DNA from: Pandoraea anhela
GTDB lineage: Bacteria; Pseudomonadota; Gammaproteobacteria; Burkholderiales; Burkholderiaceae
Length of the DNA: 64,000 nt
Assembly: GCF_902459655.1 (NCBI RefSeq)
Contig: NZ_CABPSB010000011.1
Coordinates: 1-64,000, forward strand
Direction of reading: 5' to 3'
Shown here one piece after another: positions 19,029 to 28,808 of the stretch (position 1 is its first letter; each line of letters starts with the position of its first letter). A model generated the notes under the pieces. That model ran no database searches. It had not been told where the DNA came from and worked only from the letters and a program-made list of their open reading frames with translations. The translations under genes were made by a program, and so were the position numbers.

Positions 19029-19787
19029 ATGCCCAACATGCTTCGTCGCGTCGTCGCTTTCACAACGCTGTTCATTGCAGTGACCGGCCAACCGGCATTC
19101 GCGCAGGAATCGCTCACCATCGGCACCGAAACCAACGGCGTGCCATTCAGCTTTCTGAACCCGTCGACCCAGAAGATGCAGGGTTTCATGGTGGATCTGA
19201 TCGAGGCGGTAGGCAAGCGTGCGGGGTTCAAGCCGGTCGTGCAGCCGATGGATTTTTCCGCCCTGATTCCCGCACTCACTTCGCGCAAGATCGACATCAT
19301 TGCCTCGTCGATGTACATCACCGACAAACGCCGTCAAGTCATCGACTTCACGAACCCGGTGTACGCCTATGGGGAGGGTATGGTGGTGCCGGCTGCCGAC
19401 GCGAAGCCTTACGTTTCCTACGAGCAATTCAAGGATCGCGTCGTCGGAGCACAAGTCGGAACCGTCTACGGCGATACGCTGAAATCCTCCGGCCTTTTCA
19501 AAGAGGTGAAAATTTACGAGACGATTCCGGGCATTATCGCGGACGTGAATGCCGGACGAATCGACGCCGGTATCGCCGATTTTCCGACGCTCGCCTACTA
19601 CATGGGGCAAGGCCAGTATCGCGGCGCGCGTCTCGTCACGAGTTATAAGGCGTCGCTGCCCGGCTCGATCGGACTCGGCCTGCGCCAAAGCGACAAAGCA
19701 CTGAAACAAAAGCTGCAAGCCGCGCTCGATCAAATGAAGAGCGACGGGGAATTGGCGGCCATGCTCAAGAAATGGAATCTGGAATAG
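19029..19787 (+). CDS. Polar amino acid ABC transporter, periplasmic substrate-binding protein
   Basis: The 252-residue protein has a signal peptide ending at QPAFA. The type II binding-protein core reads LTIGTETNGVPFSFLNPSTQKMQGFMVDLIEAVGKRAG. It then has the hinge segment IDIIASSMYITDKRRQVIDFTNPVY and the C-terminal MKSDGELAAMLKKWN. This places it in SBP family 3 (HisJ/GlnH type), which captures a polar amino acid or opine and delivers it to the membrane permease. GGAGG sits 9 nt upstream of the ATG. It is the first gene of a three-gene operon (SBP, one permease, ATPase), with a single permease that probably acts as a homodimer. Confidence 0.88.
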   Translation: MPNMLRRVVAFTTLFIAVTGQPAFAQESLTIGTETNGVPFSFLNPSTQKMQGFMVDLIEAVGKRAGFKPVVQPMDFSALIPALTSRKIDIIASSMYITDKRRQVIDFTNPVYAYGEGMVVPAADAKPYVSYEQFKDRVVGAQVGTVYGDTLKSSGLFKEVKIYETIPGIIADVNAGRIDAGIADFPTLAYYMGQGQYRGARLVTSYKASLPGSIGLGLRQSDKALKQKLQAALDQMKSDGELAAMLKKWNLE

Positions 19788-19890
19788 TCGCTCGAGCGCA
19801 GCGACTGCGGGCGGAGCGCTTCCGCCCGAATCTGCGTGAAGCCGTGCGTGCGCACGCTTCGCGCGGTCCATCATGCGACCGGATGCCATC

Positions 19891-20550
19891 ATGAACGAAT
19901 TCCTTCAACGTGCTTTCGAGTACCTGCCGGTCCTGCTTCAAGGTGTGTGGATGACCGTCCTGGTGACGGTCGGCGCACTTGTCATTTCGACCGTTCTGGG
20001 ATTGTTTTGGGCCGTTATGCGGCTTTCCCATCGTCGCTGGATCAGCGGCACGGGCAGTTTGATCGTCAACTTTCTGCGCAGCGTGCCGATCATCGTTCAG
20101 TTGTTTTACGTCTACTTCGTTTTCCCCGATCTGGGATTTTCGCTGAGCGCGCTCAGTGCCGCGATCATCGGCCTTGGCGTTGCGTATTCGTCCTACCAGG
20201 CGGAGGACTTTCGCGCAGGGATCCAGGCCGTGGACAGCGGGCAGAGAGAAGCGGCGCACTCGCTTGGGATGAGCTACTGGCAGCAGATGAGTCGTGTGAC
20301 GTTGCCGCAAGCCGTGCGCATCATTCTGCCCTCGTACGGCAACACGATGATCATGCTGCTTAAGGACAGTTCGCTCGCGTCGACGATCACCGTGGCGGAG
20401 CTTTCCCTCCAAGGAAAGATGCTGGCGTCTTCAACGTTCCAGAATCTGAGTGTTTTCACGCTGGTCGCGCTGCTCTACGTTTGCATGTGCGGGCCGTTGA
20501 TGTGGCTGAACCGGCGCGTCGAGAAATCGATGGCGCGGGCCGGACGTTAA
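19891..20550 (+). CDS. Polar amino acid ABC transporter, permease
   Basis: The 219-residue membrane protein has the HisMQ-type permease fold: [46 protein letters not shown] with the EAA loop that contacts the ATPase, and [25 protein letters not shown]. It lies between the binding protein and the ATPase, 103 bp after the former and 10 bp before the latter. The start is uncertain: ATG at 19891 is preferred, with ATG at 19873 in frame as the alternative; neither has a strong ribosome binding site. Confidence 0.88.
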   Translation: MNEFLQRAFEYLPVLLQGVWMTVLVTVGALVISTVLGLFWAVMRLSHRRWISGTGSLIVNFLRSVPIIVQLFYVYFVFPDLGFSLSALSAAIIGLGVAYSSYQAEDFRAGIQAVDSGQREAAHSLGMSYWQQMSRVTLPQAVRIILPSYGNTMIMLLKDSSLASTITVAELSLQGKMLASSTFQNLSVFTLVALLYVCMCGPLMWLNRRVEKSMARAGR

Positions 20551-20560
20551 GGAGCGGGAT

Positions 20561-21301
20561 GTGATCGAATTCAAAGACGTCCACAAGAACTACGGGAGTA
20601 CGCCAGTCCTCAAGGGTATTAGTGCGACTGTCGAGACAGGTGAGGTCGTTTGTATTGTCGGGCCGTCCGGGTCCGGAAAGTCGACGATGCTGCGCTGCGT
20701 GAACGGCCTGGAGGATTACCAGCGGGGAGAAGTTCGCGTTGACGGGGAACTGGTGGAATCGCGCGCGTCGTCGATCCGATCGATTTGCACGGAAGTGTCG
20801 ATGGTGTTTCAGCGTTTCAATCTGTTTCCCCATCGCACGGTGATTCAAAACGTTGTGGAGGGGCCCGTCGTCGTCAAGAAGACCCCACGCAAGGAGGCGC
20901 TCGAGAAGGCGCACGCATTGCTGGCACGTGTCGGATTGGCGAACAAGGCGCATGCCTATCCGCGCCAGTTGTCGGGCGGGCAGCAGCAGCGTGTGGCGAT
21001 TGCTCGCGCACTTGCCATGGAACCGCGCGCGATTCTGTTCGATGAACCGACGTCGGCCCTTGATCCGGAATTGGTGGGGGAGGTGCTGAGCGTAATGCGC
21101 AGTCTTGCCGAGGATGGGATGACGATGCTGATCGTGACCCACGAGATTGCATTTGCGCGGGACGTGGCCGATCGCGTGTTGTTCATCGATCAGGGTGTCA
21201 TCGTCGAGGAGGGCGGGGCGAAAGCGGTACTTTCTCAACCGTCGCATGCGCGTACCAAAGACTTCCTGAAGCGGGTTCTGCATCCGGAGTTTCAATCGTA
21301 G
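20561..21301 (+). CDS. Polar amino acid ABC transporter, ATP-binding protein
   Basis: The 246-residue ATPase (GlnQ/HisP type) has Walker [10 protein letters not shown] near residue 34, the Q-loop [10 protein letters not shown], the signature LSGGQQQR, Walker [14 protein letters not shown] and the H-loop VTHE. It starts with GTG; AAGGAG lies 7 nt upstream. It ends the operon 30 bp before a very strong terminator. It powers uptake by the permease encoded just upstream. Confidence 0.9.
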   Translation: MIEFKDVHKNYGSTPVLKGISATVETGEVVCIVGPSGSGKSTMLRCVNGLEDYQRGEVRVDGELVESRASSIRSICTEVSMVFQRFNLFPHRTVIQNVVEGPVVVKKTPRKEALEKAHALLARVGLANKAHAYPRQLSGGQQQRVAIARALAMEPRAILFDEPTSALDPELVGEVLSVMRSLAEDGMTMLIVTHEIAFARDVADRVLFIDQGVIVEEGGAKAVLSQPSHARTKDFLKRVLHPEFQS

Positions 21302-21326
21302 TTTCACGCCAACGACGATTCTCCAG

Positions 21327-21599
21327 TCATTCCCGCGCCGTTTGCGGGCAAATTGCAGGCAAATGATGGCCTGCAAACGGCGCGGGTTTTTTGTCTGACA
21401 GGGGCGTCTTGCGTTGCCGCGCTGCTGCACACTTGGCATGCAAGTGCCGAACATCCCCAGGCAGTGCAAAAGCGTTGTCTTTAGCCTGCTGTCTCCAGCG
21501 TGCTGCCTCCAGCCTGCTGTCTCCAGCCTGTTTCGCGAGAGCATTTTCCGATGCGAGCATCATGATCGATGCAGCCAGAAGAAGACGCTTGCATTTCAT
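21327..21599 (-). CDS. Possible small secreted protein (low confidence)
   Basis: A 90-residue frame opens MKCKRLLLAASIMMLASENALA, which looks like a genuine signal peptide with an ALA cleavage site. The following 15 residues are encoded by the 14-bp tandem repeat and the rest is basic and unremarkable. The ribosome binding site is weak. The 3' end overlaps the ABC operon terminator, so the gene may be a remnant or the frame may be chance. No homologue is recognised. Confidence 0.25.
   Translation of the reverse strand: MKCKRLLLAASIMMLASENALAKQAGDSRLEAARWRQQAKDNAFALPGDVRHLHAKCAAARQRKTPLSDKKPAPFAGHHLPAICPQTARE
21332..21392 (+). terminator. Strong terminator after the ABC operon
   Basis: A 14-bp perfect stem (21332-21345 with 21373-21386) is followed by six T residues. 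A second 6-bp hairpin (21355-21360 with 21369-21374) is nested in the loop and competes with the base of the outer stem. Confidence 0.92.
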
Positions 21600-22143
21600 C
21601 TTCGACGCTTACCCGGTGTTCTCGGTTTTCAATCAAATTATCGGGTGAGAGGCGAAGCCGCTATTCAGTGGGCTGTGTGAATAGTGAAATGCTGGAGGTG
21701 GCGTTTAAAGCCGGGTTGGCGTGTGATACCCCGTCGGACCCGATGAGCATGAATGAAGGTCGAGGGTGGGATGCCCGCATTTAACTGCCGTTTTCCGTGA
21801 CCATGGTGCACCCGGGATGCTGAAATCCTGACGCTCCGGCCCCGTGCGTCGCGGTGGCGTCGTTCGATAATTGTTACCTGGCCTTACATGAATTTTCTTC
21901 GGGGTCAGGGTGTTTTCGTACTTTGAGTGGATAAAAATAGCGTCGGTTTTGGTTTGAATGTACGGGGCGCGTTATCGGGTTTATGGATGTTTAAAGATTT
22001 TCGTAATTTTTTTATGGTTCGAGCGTAATTTGTTTTTAAAAAAATAAATCCTTGATTCGTCCCCTTCTCGACGGGTGCGGCCGCTTGATGGAGGTGAGAC
22101 TGCCCCGGCATCTCTGCATTCCACCAGAACCAAGGAGTATTCA
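21393..22143 (+). other. Long intergenic region upstream of the siderophore receptor
   Basis: About 750 bp without a confident gene. It holds the 14-bp repeat at 21485-21530 and a doubtful small secreted frame. From about 21900 there is a markedly AT-rich stretch leading to the receptor start. A Fur-type site would be expected here, but I cannot identify a convincing one by eye. Confidence 0.5.
21485..21530. repeat. 14-bp tandem repeat, three and a third copies
   Basis: CCTGCTGTCTCCAG, CGTGCTGCCTCCAG, CCTGCTGTCTCCAG and a final CCTG follow without gaps. Since 14 is not a multiple of three, copy change would shift any frame across it. Confidence 0.92.
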
Positions 22144-24375
22144 ATGAAGTTCGTCGGGACACACCGCGACCCAATGACCGGTCGGCGTCAGCCATCGCCT
22201 ATCCAATTTGCCATTGCTGCCGGACTCGCGGCGATGTCCTGCATTCCCGCCACGTCCGCTCGTGCACAAGTCGCCGAAACGTCGCTGTCTCCAACGTTCG
22301 ATGGCGCTTCCCCCGACATTGCGCTGGCGCCCACCAGCGTGAGCGCGACGCATGAGCAGGAAAACGGCGCCGGGCCCGTCGATGGCATCGTCGCGAAACG
22401 CAGCACCACCGGCACCAAGACCGACACCGCGTTGAGCGAAAATCCGCAATCGGTCTCGGTTATCCCCAAAGAGATGATTCAGGACCTTGGCGCGCAAACG
22501 GTCAGTCAGGCAATGCGCTACAGCGCAGGCGTACTGTCCGACAATGCGGGCTTCGAGACACGTTTCGATTGGCTCAATATTCGCGGCTTCTCCGCATCGA
22601 CGCTCGGTCTCTATCTGGATGGCACCCGGTTGCAGTCGAATACGGAGTTTCAGATAGACCCTTACGGTCTTGAGCGCATTGAAATCCTGCGTGGGCCGTC
22701 GTCCGTGTTGTACGGACAGAACGCGCCCGGGGGGCTGATCAACATGGTGACGAAAAAGCCGCTGGATACGCCGTCGCACGAAATCCAGCTGACCGGCGGT
22801 TCTTTCAAGGACAAGCAGGCGGCGTTCGATTTCACCGGACCGCTCGATGCCGACGGCAAGGTGCTCTACCGACTCGTCGGTCTGTTCCGCGACAGCGCCA
22901 CACAAGTCGACCACACGCCGAACGATCGTATCTACCTCGCCCCGTCGCTGACATGGCAAGCGACCGACAAGACCACGTTGACGTTCGAAGCCAGCTATCA
23001 ACGCGACAAGGTGGGTTTCGGGCAATTCCTGCCCGCGTCGGGGACCGTGCTCCCGAATCTGAACGGGAAAATTCCGGTAGGAACGTTTGTAGGGGACCCA
23101 GGCTTCGACAATATCAAACGCGAGCAGGTCTTTGCCGGCTATCAACTGACGCATCGCTTTGACGACCAGATCACGTTCAGGCAAAGCGTGCGGTACTCGT
23201 ACTTCGACTACAAAGTCGACACCGACGGGTACGGACTGGGTTTCGCGCCGGGCAGCACAACGAAAATCAATCGCCGCGCGTTCTCCGATTATCGTCAAGC
23301 GGATGTCGTCACGATCGATAACCAGTTGCAAGCCGCGTTCGATACCGGCCCCTTGTCGCACGTCGCTTTGTTTGGCTTTGATGACTACTACTACAACGAG
23401 CATCGCAGCATGAAGCAGAGCGCTTCGAGCGTCGGGAACCAGCTCAATGTCTTCGCCCCGTATTCCGGCACAACGGTCATCGGTCCCATGGCGCAGGCGT
23501 CGGACACCGATTCGCGTTACACGCAGGGCGGCTTGTACTTCCAGGACCAGATCAAGTATGACAAGCGGTGGGTGCTGACGGTGGGGGTACGTCAGGACTG
23601 GGCCGCGCAGAACGTGTACAACCGTCTGACCAAGCATTCGTCGAACCAGTCCGATGCGCAGGCGACGTATCGCGCGGGGCTTACGTATCTGTTCGACATG
23701 GGGCTGGCGCCGTACCTCAGCTACTCCGAATCGTTTCAGCCCAACGTCGGCACGGATCGTTTCGGCAATCAGTTCAAGCCGTCCAAGGGCAAGCAGTACG
23801 AGGTCGGTGTGAAGTATCGGCCCGCGGGGTACAACAGCTACGTCACGCTGTCATTGTTCGATATCCGGATGACCAATGTGTTGACGCCGGATCCGGTCAA
23901 CACGGCATTCTCCGTAGCCACCGGTGAGCAACACTCCAAGGGGGTCGAGATCGAAACGGTCGGTGAAATCACGGAGAATCTGAAGCTGATCGGCTCGTTC
24001 ACGAATACGAACATCGTGAATTCGAAGACCAACACGCCGTCGCTGCTCGACAAGGTGCCGCCGCAACAGCCCCGCACGGCGGCCGCGCTTTGGGCGGATT
24101 ACACGTTCCATGCCGGCGCAATCAAGGGATTGGGTTTCAATGGCGGCATTCGTTACGTGGGGCCGACCTACATCGAGGCTACCAACACGGCCGGTCAGGC
24201 GCCATCGCGAACACTCGTCGATGTCGGTCTGCACTATCAATACGATCCGCACTGGCGTCTCCAACTCGACGGCAGCAACATCTTCGACAAGACCTACGTC
24301 GTGTGTGTGACGACCTCGCAGTGCGCCTACGGGGCACGCCGCACGATTCTGGCGTCGGCCAAATACAGTTGGTAG
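22144..24375 (+). CDS. TonB-dependent siderophore receptor
   Basis: The 743-residue protein has a long signal region ending near ARA (about residue 42). A plug domain follows (SENPQSVSVIPKEMIQDLGAQTVSQAMRYSAGV.., LNIRGF, IEILRGPSSVLYGQNAPGGLINMVTKKP). A 22-strand barrel then ends in KYSW with a terminal aromatic residue. The plug sequence and DPYGLERIEILRGP place it with ferrichrome/ferrioxamine-type receptors (FhuA/FoxA/FpvA group). It should import a ferric siderophore using TonB energy. No FecR/FecI-type genes or siderophore synthesis genes accompany it, so the siderophore is probably a foreign one. An AAGGAG site lies upstream of the ATG at 22144. Confidence 0.9.
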   Translation: MKFVGTHRDPMTGRRQPSPIQFAIAAGLAAMSCIPATSARAQVAETSLSPTFDGASPDIALAPTSVSATHEQENGAGPVDGIVAKRSTTGTKTDTALSENPQSVSVIPKEMIQDLGAQTVSQAMRYSAGVLSDNAGFETRFDWLNIRGFSASTLGLYLDGTRLQSNTEFQIDPYGLERIEILRGPSSVLYGQNAPGGLINMVTKKPLDTPSHEIQLTGGSFKDKQAAFDFTGPLDADGKVLYRLVGLFRDSATQVDHTPNDRIYLAPSLTWQATDKTTLTFEASYQRDKVGFGQFLPASGTVLPNLNGKIPVGTFVGDPGFDNIKREQVFAGYQLTHRFDDQITFRQSVRYSYFDYKVDTDGYGLGFAPGSTTKINRRAFSDYRQADVVTIDNQLQAAFDTGPLSHVALFGFDDYYYNEHRSMKQSASSVGNQLNVFAPYSGTTVIGPMAQASDTDSRYTQGGLYFQDQIKYDKRWVLTVGVRQDWAAQNVYNRLTKHSSNQSDAQATYRAGLTYLFDMGLAPYLSYSESFQPNVGTDRFGNQFKPSKGKQYEVGVKYRPAGYNSYVTLSLFDIRMTNVLTPDPVNTAFSVATGEQHSKGVEIETVGEITENLKLIGSFTNTNIVNSKTNTPSLLDKVPPQQPRTAAALWADYTFHAGAIKGLGFNGGIRYVGPTYIEATNTAGQAPSRTLVDVGLHYQYDPHWRLQLDGSNIFDKTYVVCVTTSQCAYGARRTILASAKYSW

Positions 24376-24548
24376 CCCGGCTTCCCGCTTTGGCGATGTG
24401 CTTTGCTGCCGCCCCATGCCGGTAATGCATGACAGGAATCCGGCCGGCGTCGATTCCTTTGGCGGCAGCGTGCTTCACTGGCGTTGAACGCAGGCGCTGC
24501 CAAAGTGGCAACCATCGTGGACGAACCTGGACGGGGTGGCCGAGCCCG

Positions 24549-25436
24549 TCAGACCTGGATGACGCCTTCGATGCATGTCACGGAATGACCGCCAATTCGA
24601 ATGGCGTCGCCATCGAAAGTCACGGCAATTTTTCCGGCACGACCAACGACGGCCCCCTGGCTGCTGATGTACTCCGCGCCGAACACGTCGATCTGCCCGG
24701 CGTCTCGAATGAAGGCCGCAACCGAGCCATTACCGCTTCCGCATACGGGGTCTTCGTTGACACCGAGGCTCGGTGCAAAAGCGCGAACTTCGATGGCGGC
24801 GTCTTTTCCCGCTCCAGGCCCACCATATGCGCCATACACGACGATGCCCGCAGATTCATTGCGTTTGTCGAAGACGCTCATGCGTGCGAAGTCCGGATGA
24901 AGCGCGAGCACGGCCTCGGCAGACGTCAATTGGGCGATCGTCCAGACCGGACCGACATCGACGAATTTTGCGCGGTGTTCGCGCAGCACCGACGTGCCGA
25001 GAATCGATTCGAGTTCGTCGATCTGCGCATCGTCAAGGGCGGCGAAGCGCGGCGTTGGCAGCGTGAAGGCGATCAACGGGGCCGAGGCTTCCGACGGAGA
25101 AACGGTGAGTTCGATCAGGCCCGCTCCGCACTCCTGCACCAGCTTGCCGCCCTTAGGACGAATCCGCCCCGCTTCGAGAAGCGCATGCGCGGTGCCGAGC
25201 GTCGGGTGTCCCGCAAACGGAAGCTCGGATTGGGGCGTGAAGATGCGAACGCGGTAATCCGCGCCCTCTCGTGTGGGGGGCACGACGAAAGTAGTCTCGG
25301 AAAGATTGGTCCAATTGGCGATCCGTTGCATTTCGTCATCTGCGAGATCTTGCGCGTCCAGCACGACAGCAACGGGGTTGCCACGGAATCTGACACACGT
25401 GAACACGTCGACTTGCTTGAATCCTACACTGGCCAT
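24549..25436 (-). CDS. PhzF-family isomerase/epimerase
   Basis: The 295-residue protein has the two-lobed diaminopimelate-epimerase fold of PhzF proteins. It shows VDVFTCVRFRGNPVAVVLDA at the start, the conserved glutamate in NLSETTFV (Glu47, the general acid/base in PhzF), FAGHPTLGTAHALLEAG in the middle, and NEDPVCGSGNGSVAAF in the second lobe. The physiological substrate of most members is unknown; no phenazine genes are present. GGAG lies 7 nt before the ATG at 25436. It is divergent from the frameshifted MocR gene, whose intact form would be the likely regulator. Confidence 0.85.
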   Translation of the reverse strand: MASVGFKQVDVFTCVRFRGNPVAVVLDAQDLADDEMQRIANWTNLSETTFVVPPTREGADYRVRIFTPQSELPFAGHPTLGTAHALLEAGRIRPKGGKLVQECGAGLIELTVSPSEASAPLIAFTLPTPRFAALDDAQIDELESILGTSVLREHRAKFVDVGPVWTIAQLTSAEAVLALHPDFARMSVFDKRNESAGIVVYGAYGGPGAGKDAAIEVRAFAPSLGVNEDPVCGSGNGSVAAFIRDAGQIDVFGAEYISSQGAVVGRAGKIAVTFDGDAIRIGGHSVTCIEGVIQV

Positions 25437-25548
25437 GGCGTAGCTCCGGGAAATTGACGACGGCATGTCTCACGAATCGCGGCGGGGCGTTTGTCTCGGG
25501 CACTGTCCGCGAGAGCGTCGAACAGGGTAATAATAGGGGCCGGTGTCC

Positions 25549-27047
25549 ATGAGGTACAGAGACAGTTCCGGCATTTTCAATGGTGACAGTTGGGCGCGTG
25601 GGGATATGAGATTGAAGCGAACCGGCGATAGCTTGCACCGATTGCTCGCCGACGAACTGGCCGACGCAATCAAGCAAGGAAGACTGCCTGCGGGCAGCAG
25701 CATGCCCTCGCTGCGCGAGTGCGCAGCGCAGCGCCATCTCAGTCTGAACACGGTCACGGCCGCCTATCGACTGCTCGAGGATCGTGGCCTGATCATGGCG
25801 CGTCCGCAATCCGGCTTTTACGTGTGCAGCGCGTTGGCGGAACCCGAGTTTTCGTCTCGTCACATCGCGAAGAACGGGATGGGGGCGGTTCAGTCGGATT
25901 TGATGACCCTCGTTCTGGCGGCCCGGCAAATGCCCGGCATGCTGGATCTGGCCTTCGCAGGACCGAGCGGCGAGCGGTTTTATCCGGGGAATCGTCTCGC
26001 CAAGCTGACCGGCAGCGTGCTACGCCGCCGAAGCGAATGGGTGGCGAGTTATGCCATGCCGCCCGGTTCGCCGCTGCTGCGAGAGCAGATCGCGACCCGA
26101 GCCAGACGACTGGGCATCGAGGTGTCCGCCGAGTGCATCGTTCTCACGCACGGGGCGATGGAAGCCTTGAATCTCGCATTGCGTGTCGTTGCGCGTCCCG
26201 GCGACCGGGTCGGCGTGGAAGCGCCGTCTTACTTCAACCTCTATCCGTTGCTATCGGCATTGGGGCTGAAGGCGATCGAGATTCCGACGCATCCCCGACA
26301 CGGACTGGACATCGATGCGGTCGAGGCGTTGCTGCTCGAAAAGCGTGTCGCGACGATCGTCGCCATCCCACGGTTCACAACCCGCTGGGCTGTTCCATGC
26401 CGGTCGATGCAAAACGCCGACTCGCCCGGCTGATGCAGCAGCATAGAACGCCCCTGATCGAAGATCTGGTCTACGCCGACCTTCAGTTTCGCGAGCCGCC
26501 TGCGCCTTGCGTCAAAGCCTTCGATCGTGAGGGTTGGGTGCTCGCCTGTGGCAGTTTCTCAAAGACCCTGGCGCCCGACTACCGGTTGGGTTGGATCGCC
26601 GGCGGACGATTCAACGAGGCGGTCCGGCAATGGAAGTTCCGGACCAGCGCGGCAGAATCGTTGATTCTGAGCGAGGCGGTGGGCGCGTTTTTGCAAAGTG
26701 GCGGGTACGAACACCATCTGAGCACGTTAAGGCGGCTTTATTCCACCCAGATTGCCACGGTTCGCGGGTTGGTCGCTCGCCATTTCCCTGACGGAACTCG
26801 CGCGACCCAACCGGTTGGGGGATTCGTGCTTTGGGTGGAATTGCCGTCGTGCGTCGACAGTGTCGAACTGTTTCACGCTGCGTTAGCAGAGGGCATTCTG
26901 ATCATGCCCGGCCAGCTCTACGCAAAAGGACCCCGATATCGACATTGTGTGCGACTGTCCTGCTGCCAGGAAATCGACGAGCGATTCGCGAATGCGATTC
27001 GACGCCTGGGATCGCTGGCGCAGCGGTTGATGACGCAGGTGCGCTGA
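25549..27047 (+). pseudogene. MocR-type regulator (GntR plus aminotransferase domains), frameshifted
   Basis: Two overlapping frames together encode one MocR protein of about 499 residues. Residues 1-100 hold a GntR winged helix (SLHRLLADELADAIKQG.., LNTVTAAYRLLEDRGLI). The rest is a class I aminotransferase fold with the PLP lysine in GSFSKTLAPDYRLGW. The first frame stops at 26433 after switching to nonsense. The second frame resumes with TVHNPLGCSMP, the conserved NPxG motif of the fold. One base is missing at 26368-26369 in a CCC run, and adding one C restores the protein. It is either a true inactivating mutation or a sequencing error in a short homopolymer. The neighbouring phzF gene is the expected target. 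Start at 25549 is tentative; 25606 is possible. Confidence 0.85.
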
Positions 27048-27374
27048 TGGCCGTGATGATGGCCATCTTCCATCGGTACAGACGTCATCCCGAGAAAAGC
27101 AGCGTTTGACTTCGCTCATCGCCGTGCGGCCAGAGGTCATGAAGTGCCATCGGCGCACTGCGTGACGCCGCTGCCGGCACCCGTCATCGTGATGTAAATC
27201 GCGATGTAAATCGTGATGTAAGGCCGCGAAATCGGCGGCTTTGCGCAAAGCTCGCTTTGACGGTTCACTTCGTGATCGTTCCCCTGGACAATCGAGTCTG
27301 AGCACTGGCACGCCAAGCAGGTTCGCGCGCAAACCGTTCCGACAATTCACGACACATCAGGGGACCTCGATCGT
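27048..27374 (+). other. Intergenic region between the MocR gene and the prepilin peptidase
   Basis: This 327-bp stretch contains the 12-bp tandem repeat at 27186-27221 and otherwise nothing I recognise. Confidence 0.6.
27186..27221. repeat. 12-bp tandem repeat, three copies
   Basis: ATCGTGATGTAA, ATCGCGATGTAA, ATCGTGATGTAA are directly joined; one base differs in the middle copy. Confidence 0.92.
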
Positions 27375-28118
27375 ATGCCTAACTTATCGGTGTGGATTGC
27401 AGCGGCGATCGGCGCGGCGGTGTCGCAGCCTTTGTTGCGGGTGGCGCGGGGCATTGTGTCTCGTCTTGAAGCCCAATGGAGGGAGGATCTCCGACTCACG
27501 CTTCAGGAGGTTGGCAGCCCCGTCCCGGTCCCCATCGCAAACATTTCAGGACACGATCATCGTTTTGTGCCGCAGCGGGCAAACGTGGTCGCCGCCCTCG
27601 CGTGCACTGTGGGGTACGCCGTTTGTGTCTGGCGTTTCGGCGTGTCGATCCCTTTGGCGCTCGCCCTGTTGAACATATCGACGTTGTTCGTGCTGAGCGC
27701 TACGGACGCCGAGTCGCTTTTGTTGCCCGATGTTCTCACCATTCCGCTGATGTGGGTCGGCCTGCTCGCGAACGTCAAAGGGCAATTCGCTTCGACGTCT
27801 TCGGCGATTATTGGCGCTTGCGCCGGTTATACGTCGATGTGGTTGCTCCGCCGGATGAGCATGATTCTGACGTCCCGCGAGAGAGTGGGACTGGGCGATG
27901 CCAAACTTGTCGCCGCAGCGGGGGCATGGCTGGGTTGGGATGCACTTCCCGAGGTCGCGCTGATTGCCCTGCTGTCGTACCTCGTCTACGAGACATGGCG
28001 CAAAATCTGGGGGAAACCCGCATCGCCGCTTCGCCCCTTGGGACCGCATATCGCTCTCGGCTTCGCGTACGCCCTGTGTGCCGGACCCCATCTGCTTCCG
28101 ATCCGGTTCCCCCTCTAA
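27375..28118 (+). CDS. A24-family prepilin peptidase lacking the N-terminal zinc domain
   Basis: The 247-residue polytopic membrane protein carries the two catalytic aspartate motifs of the family: ATDAESLLLPDVLTIPL and GLGDAKLVAAAGAWLGW (the GxGD motif). These enzymes cleave type IV prepilins and pseudopilins at the inner membrane. The usual cytoplasmic loop with two CxxC pairs, present in PilD-type peptidase/methyltransferases, is missing: residues 20-70 contain no cysteine. It therefore may cleave but not use the standard zinc-stabilised loop. No pilin genes lie beside it. Confidence 0.8.
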   Translation: MPNLSVWIAAAIGAAVSQPLLRVARGIVSRLEAQWREDLRLTLQEVGSPVPVPIANISGHDHRFVPQRANVVAALACTVGYAVCVWRFGVSIPLALALLNISTLFVLSATDAESLLLPDVLTIPLMWVGLLANVKGQFASTSSAIIGACAGYTSMWLLRRMSMILTSRERVGLGDAKLVAAAGAWLGWDALPEVALIALLSYLVYETWRKIWGKPASPLRPLGPHIALGFAYALCAGPHLLPIRFPL

Positions 28119-28286
28119 ACGTGCGGCGTTGGTTGCTTTCGACCGTTGCTGACGGGACACGTCGTGCCGCGCGTTCAGGGGCGTCTTGATTTCCCCACCT
28201 TTCAAAAGCTAGTTGGATCAACTGCGATGTGCTAGCTTTGTCCCCGTTTCTCGCTACGATTCCCTCTCCAGGCACGGGATGCCCTC

Positions 28287-28676
28287 ATGCGTCGCACAGT
28301 TCTCGAAATCGAAATGTTCGAAGAGGGTGGTCAGGTCGGGCTTCACTACCAAGCCGGCCACCCAACGGACCCGGTTGCGATTGAGACGTTCGATCAACTC
28401 ATCGCGATATTGGGGCACTTTCGGGCCGGCGTGTCTCCCCCCGTTCATGCGAATCCGCCGAATCCGCAGAGTCCCGTTTTTGCCATACTGGACCCTCGCT
28501 GGCAAATTTCCGGCGATCCGATGGGCGGCGGCGCTGTCCTGCGAATTCGCCATCCGGGTTTCGGGTGGCTTGCCTTTTCCATCCCGTTGCACGAACTCGT
28601 GAAGTTTGCGGGGGGCGCCTCGCAAATCGCTCAGTCGATGGCCGACGATGCCTTGCAGCACCGTCACGCCAATTAG
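28287..28676 (+). CDS. Hypothetical protein, 129 residues
   Basis: I do not recognise a family. The frame begins MRRTVLEIEMFEEGGQVGLH and is acidic at the start. It contains a proline-rich linker (PPVHANPPNPQSPVF) and a conserved-looking core ILDPRWQISGDPMGGGAVLRIRHPGFGWLAFSIP, then a helical end. There is no signal peptide or membrane segment. It runs toward the nuclease-vWA gene (convergent, 132 bp gap) and lies 168 bp after the prepilin peptidase gene. Base composition and the glycine-rich core make it look like a real protein, not a shadow. Confidence 0.6.
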   Translation: MRRTVLEIEMFEEGGQVGLHYQAGHPTDPVAIETFDQLIAILGHFRAGVSPPVHANPPNPQSPVFAILDPRWQISGDPMGGGAVLRIRHPGFGWLAFSIPLHELVKFAGGASQIAQSMADDALQHRHAN

Positions 28677-28808
28677 TGTTGCATGTCGCTGTAACGACGT
28701 CCCGTAAGTCCCCTAACGATGTCTTTTCGCAAGCCCGTTTGGGACGCACTTCCCGACGCGCACGGTACATCAGCCACTGCACAGGCGTTGCGCACGTGAT
28801 CGTATGCG

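Noticed and set aside
21860-22143. Fur box upstream of the siderophore receptor
   Set aside because: AT-rich sequence is present, but no stretch matches the Fur consensus well enough by eye.
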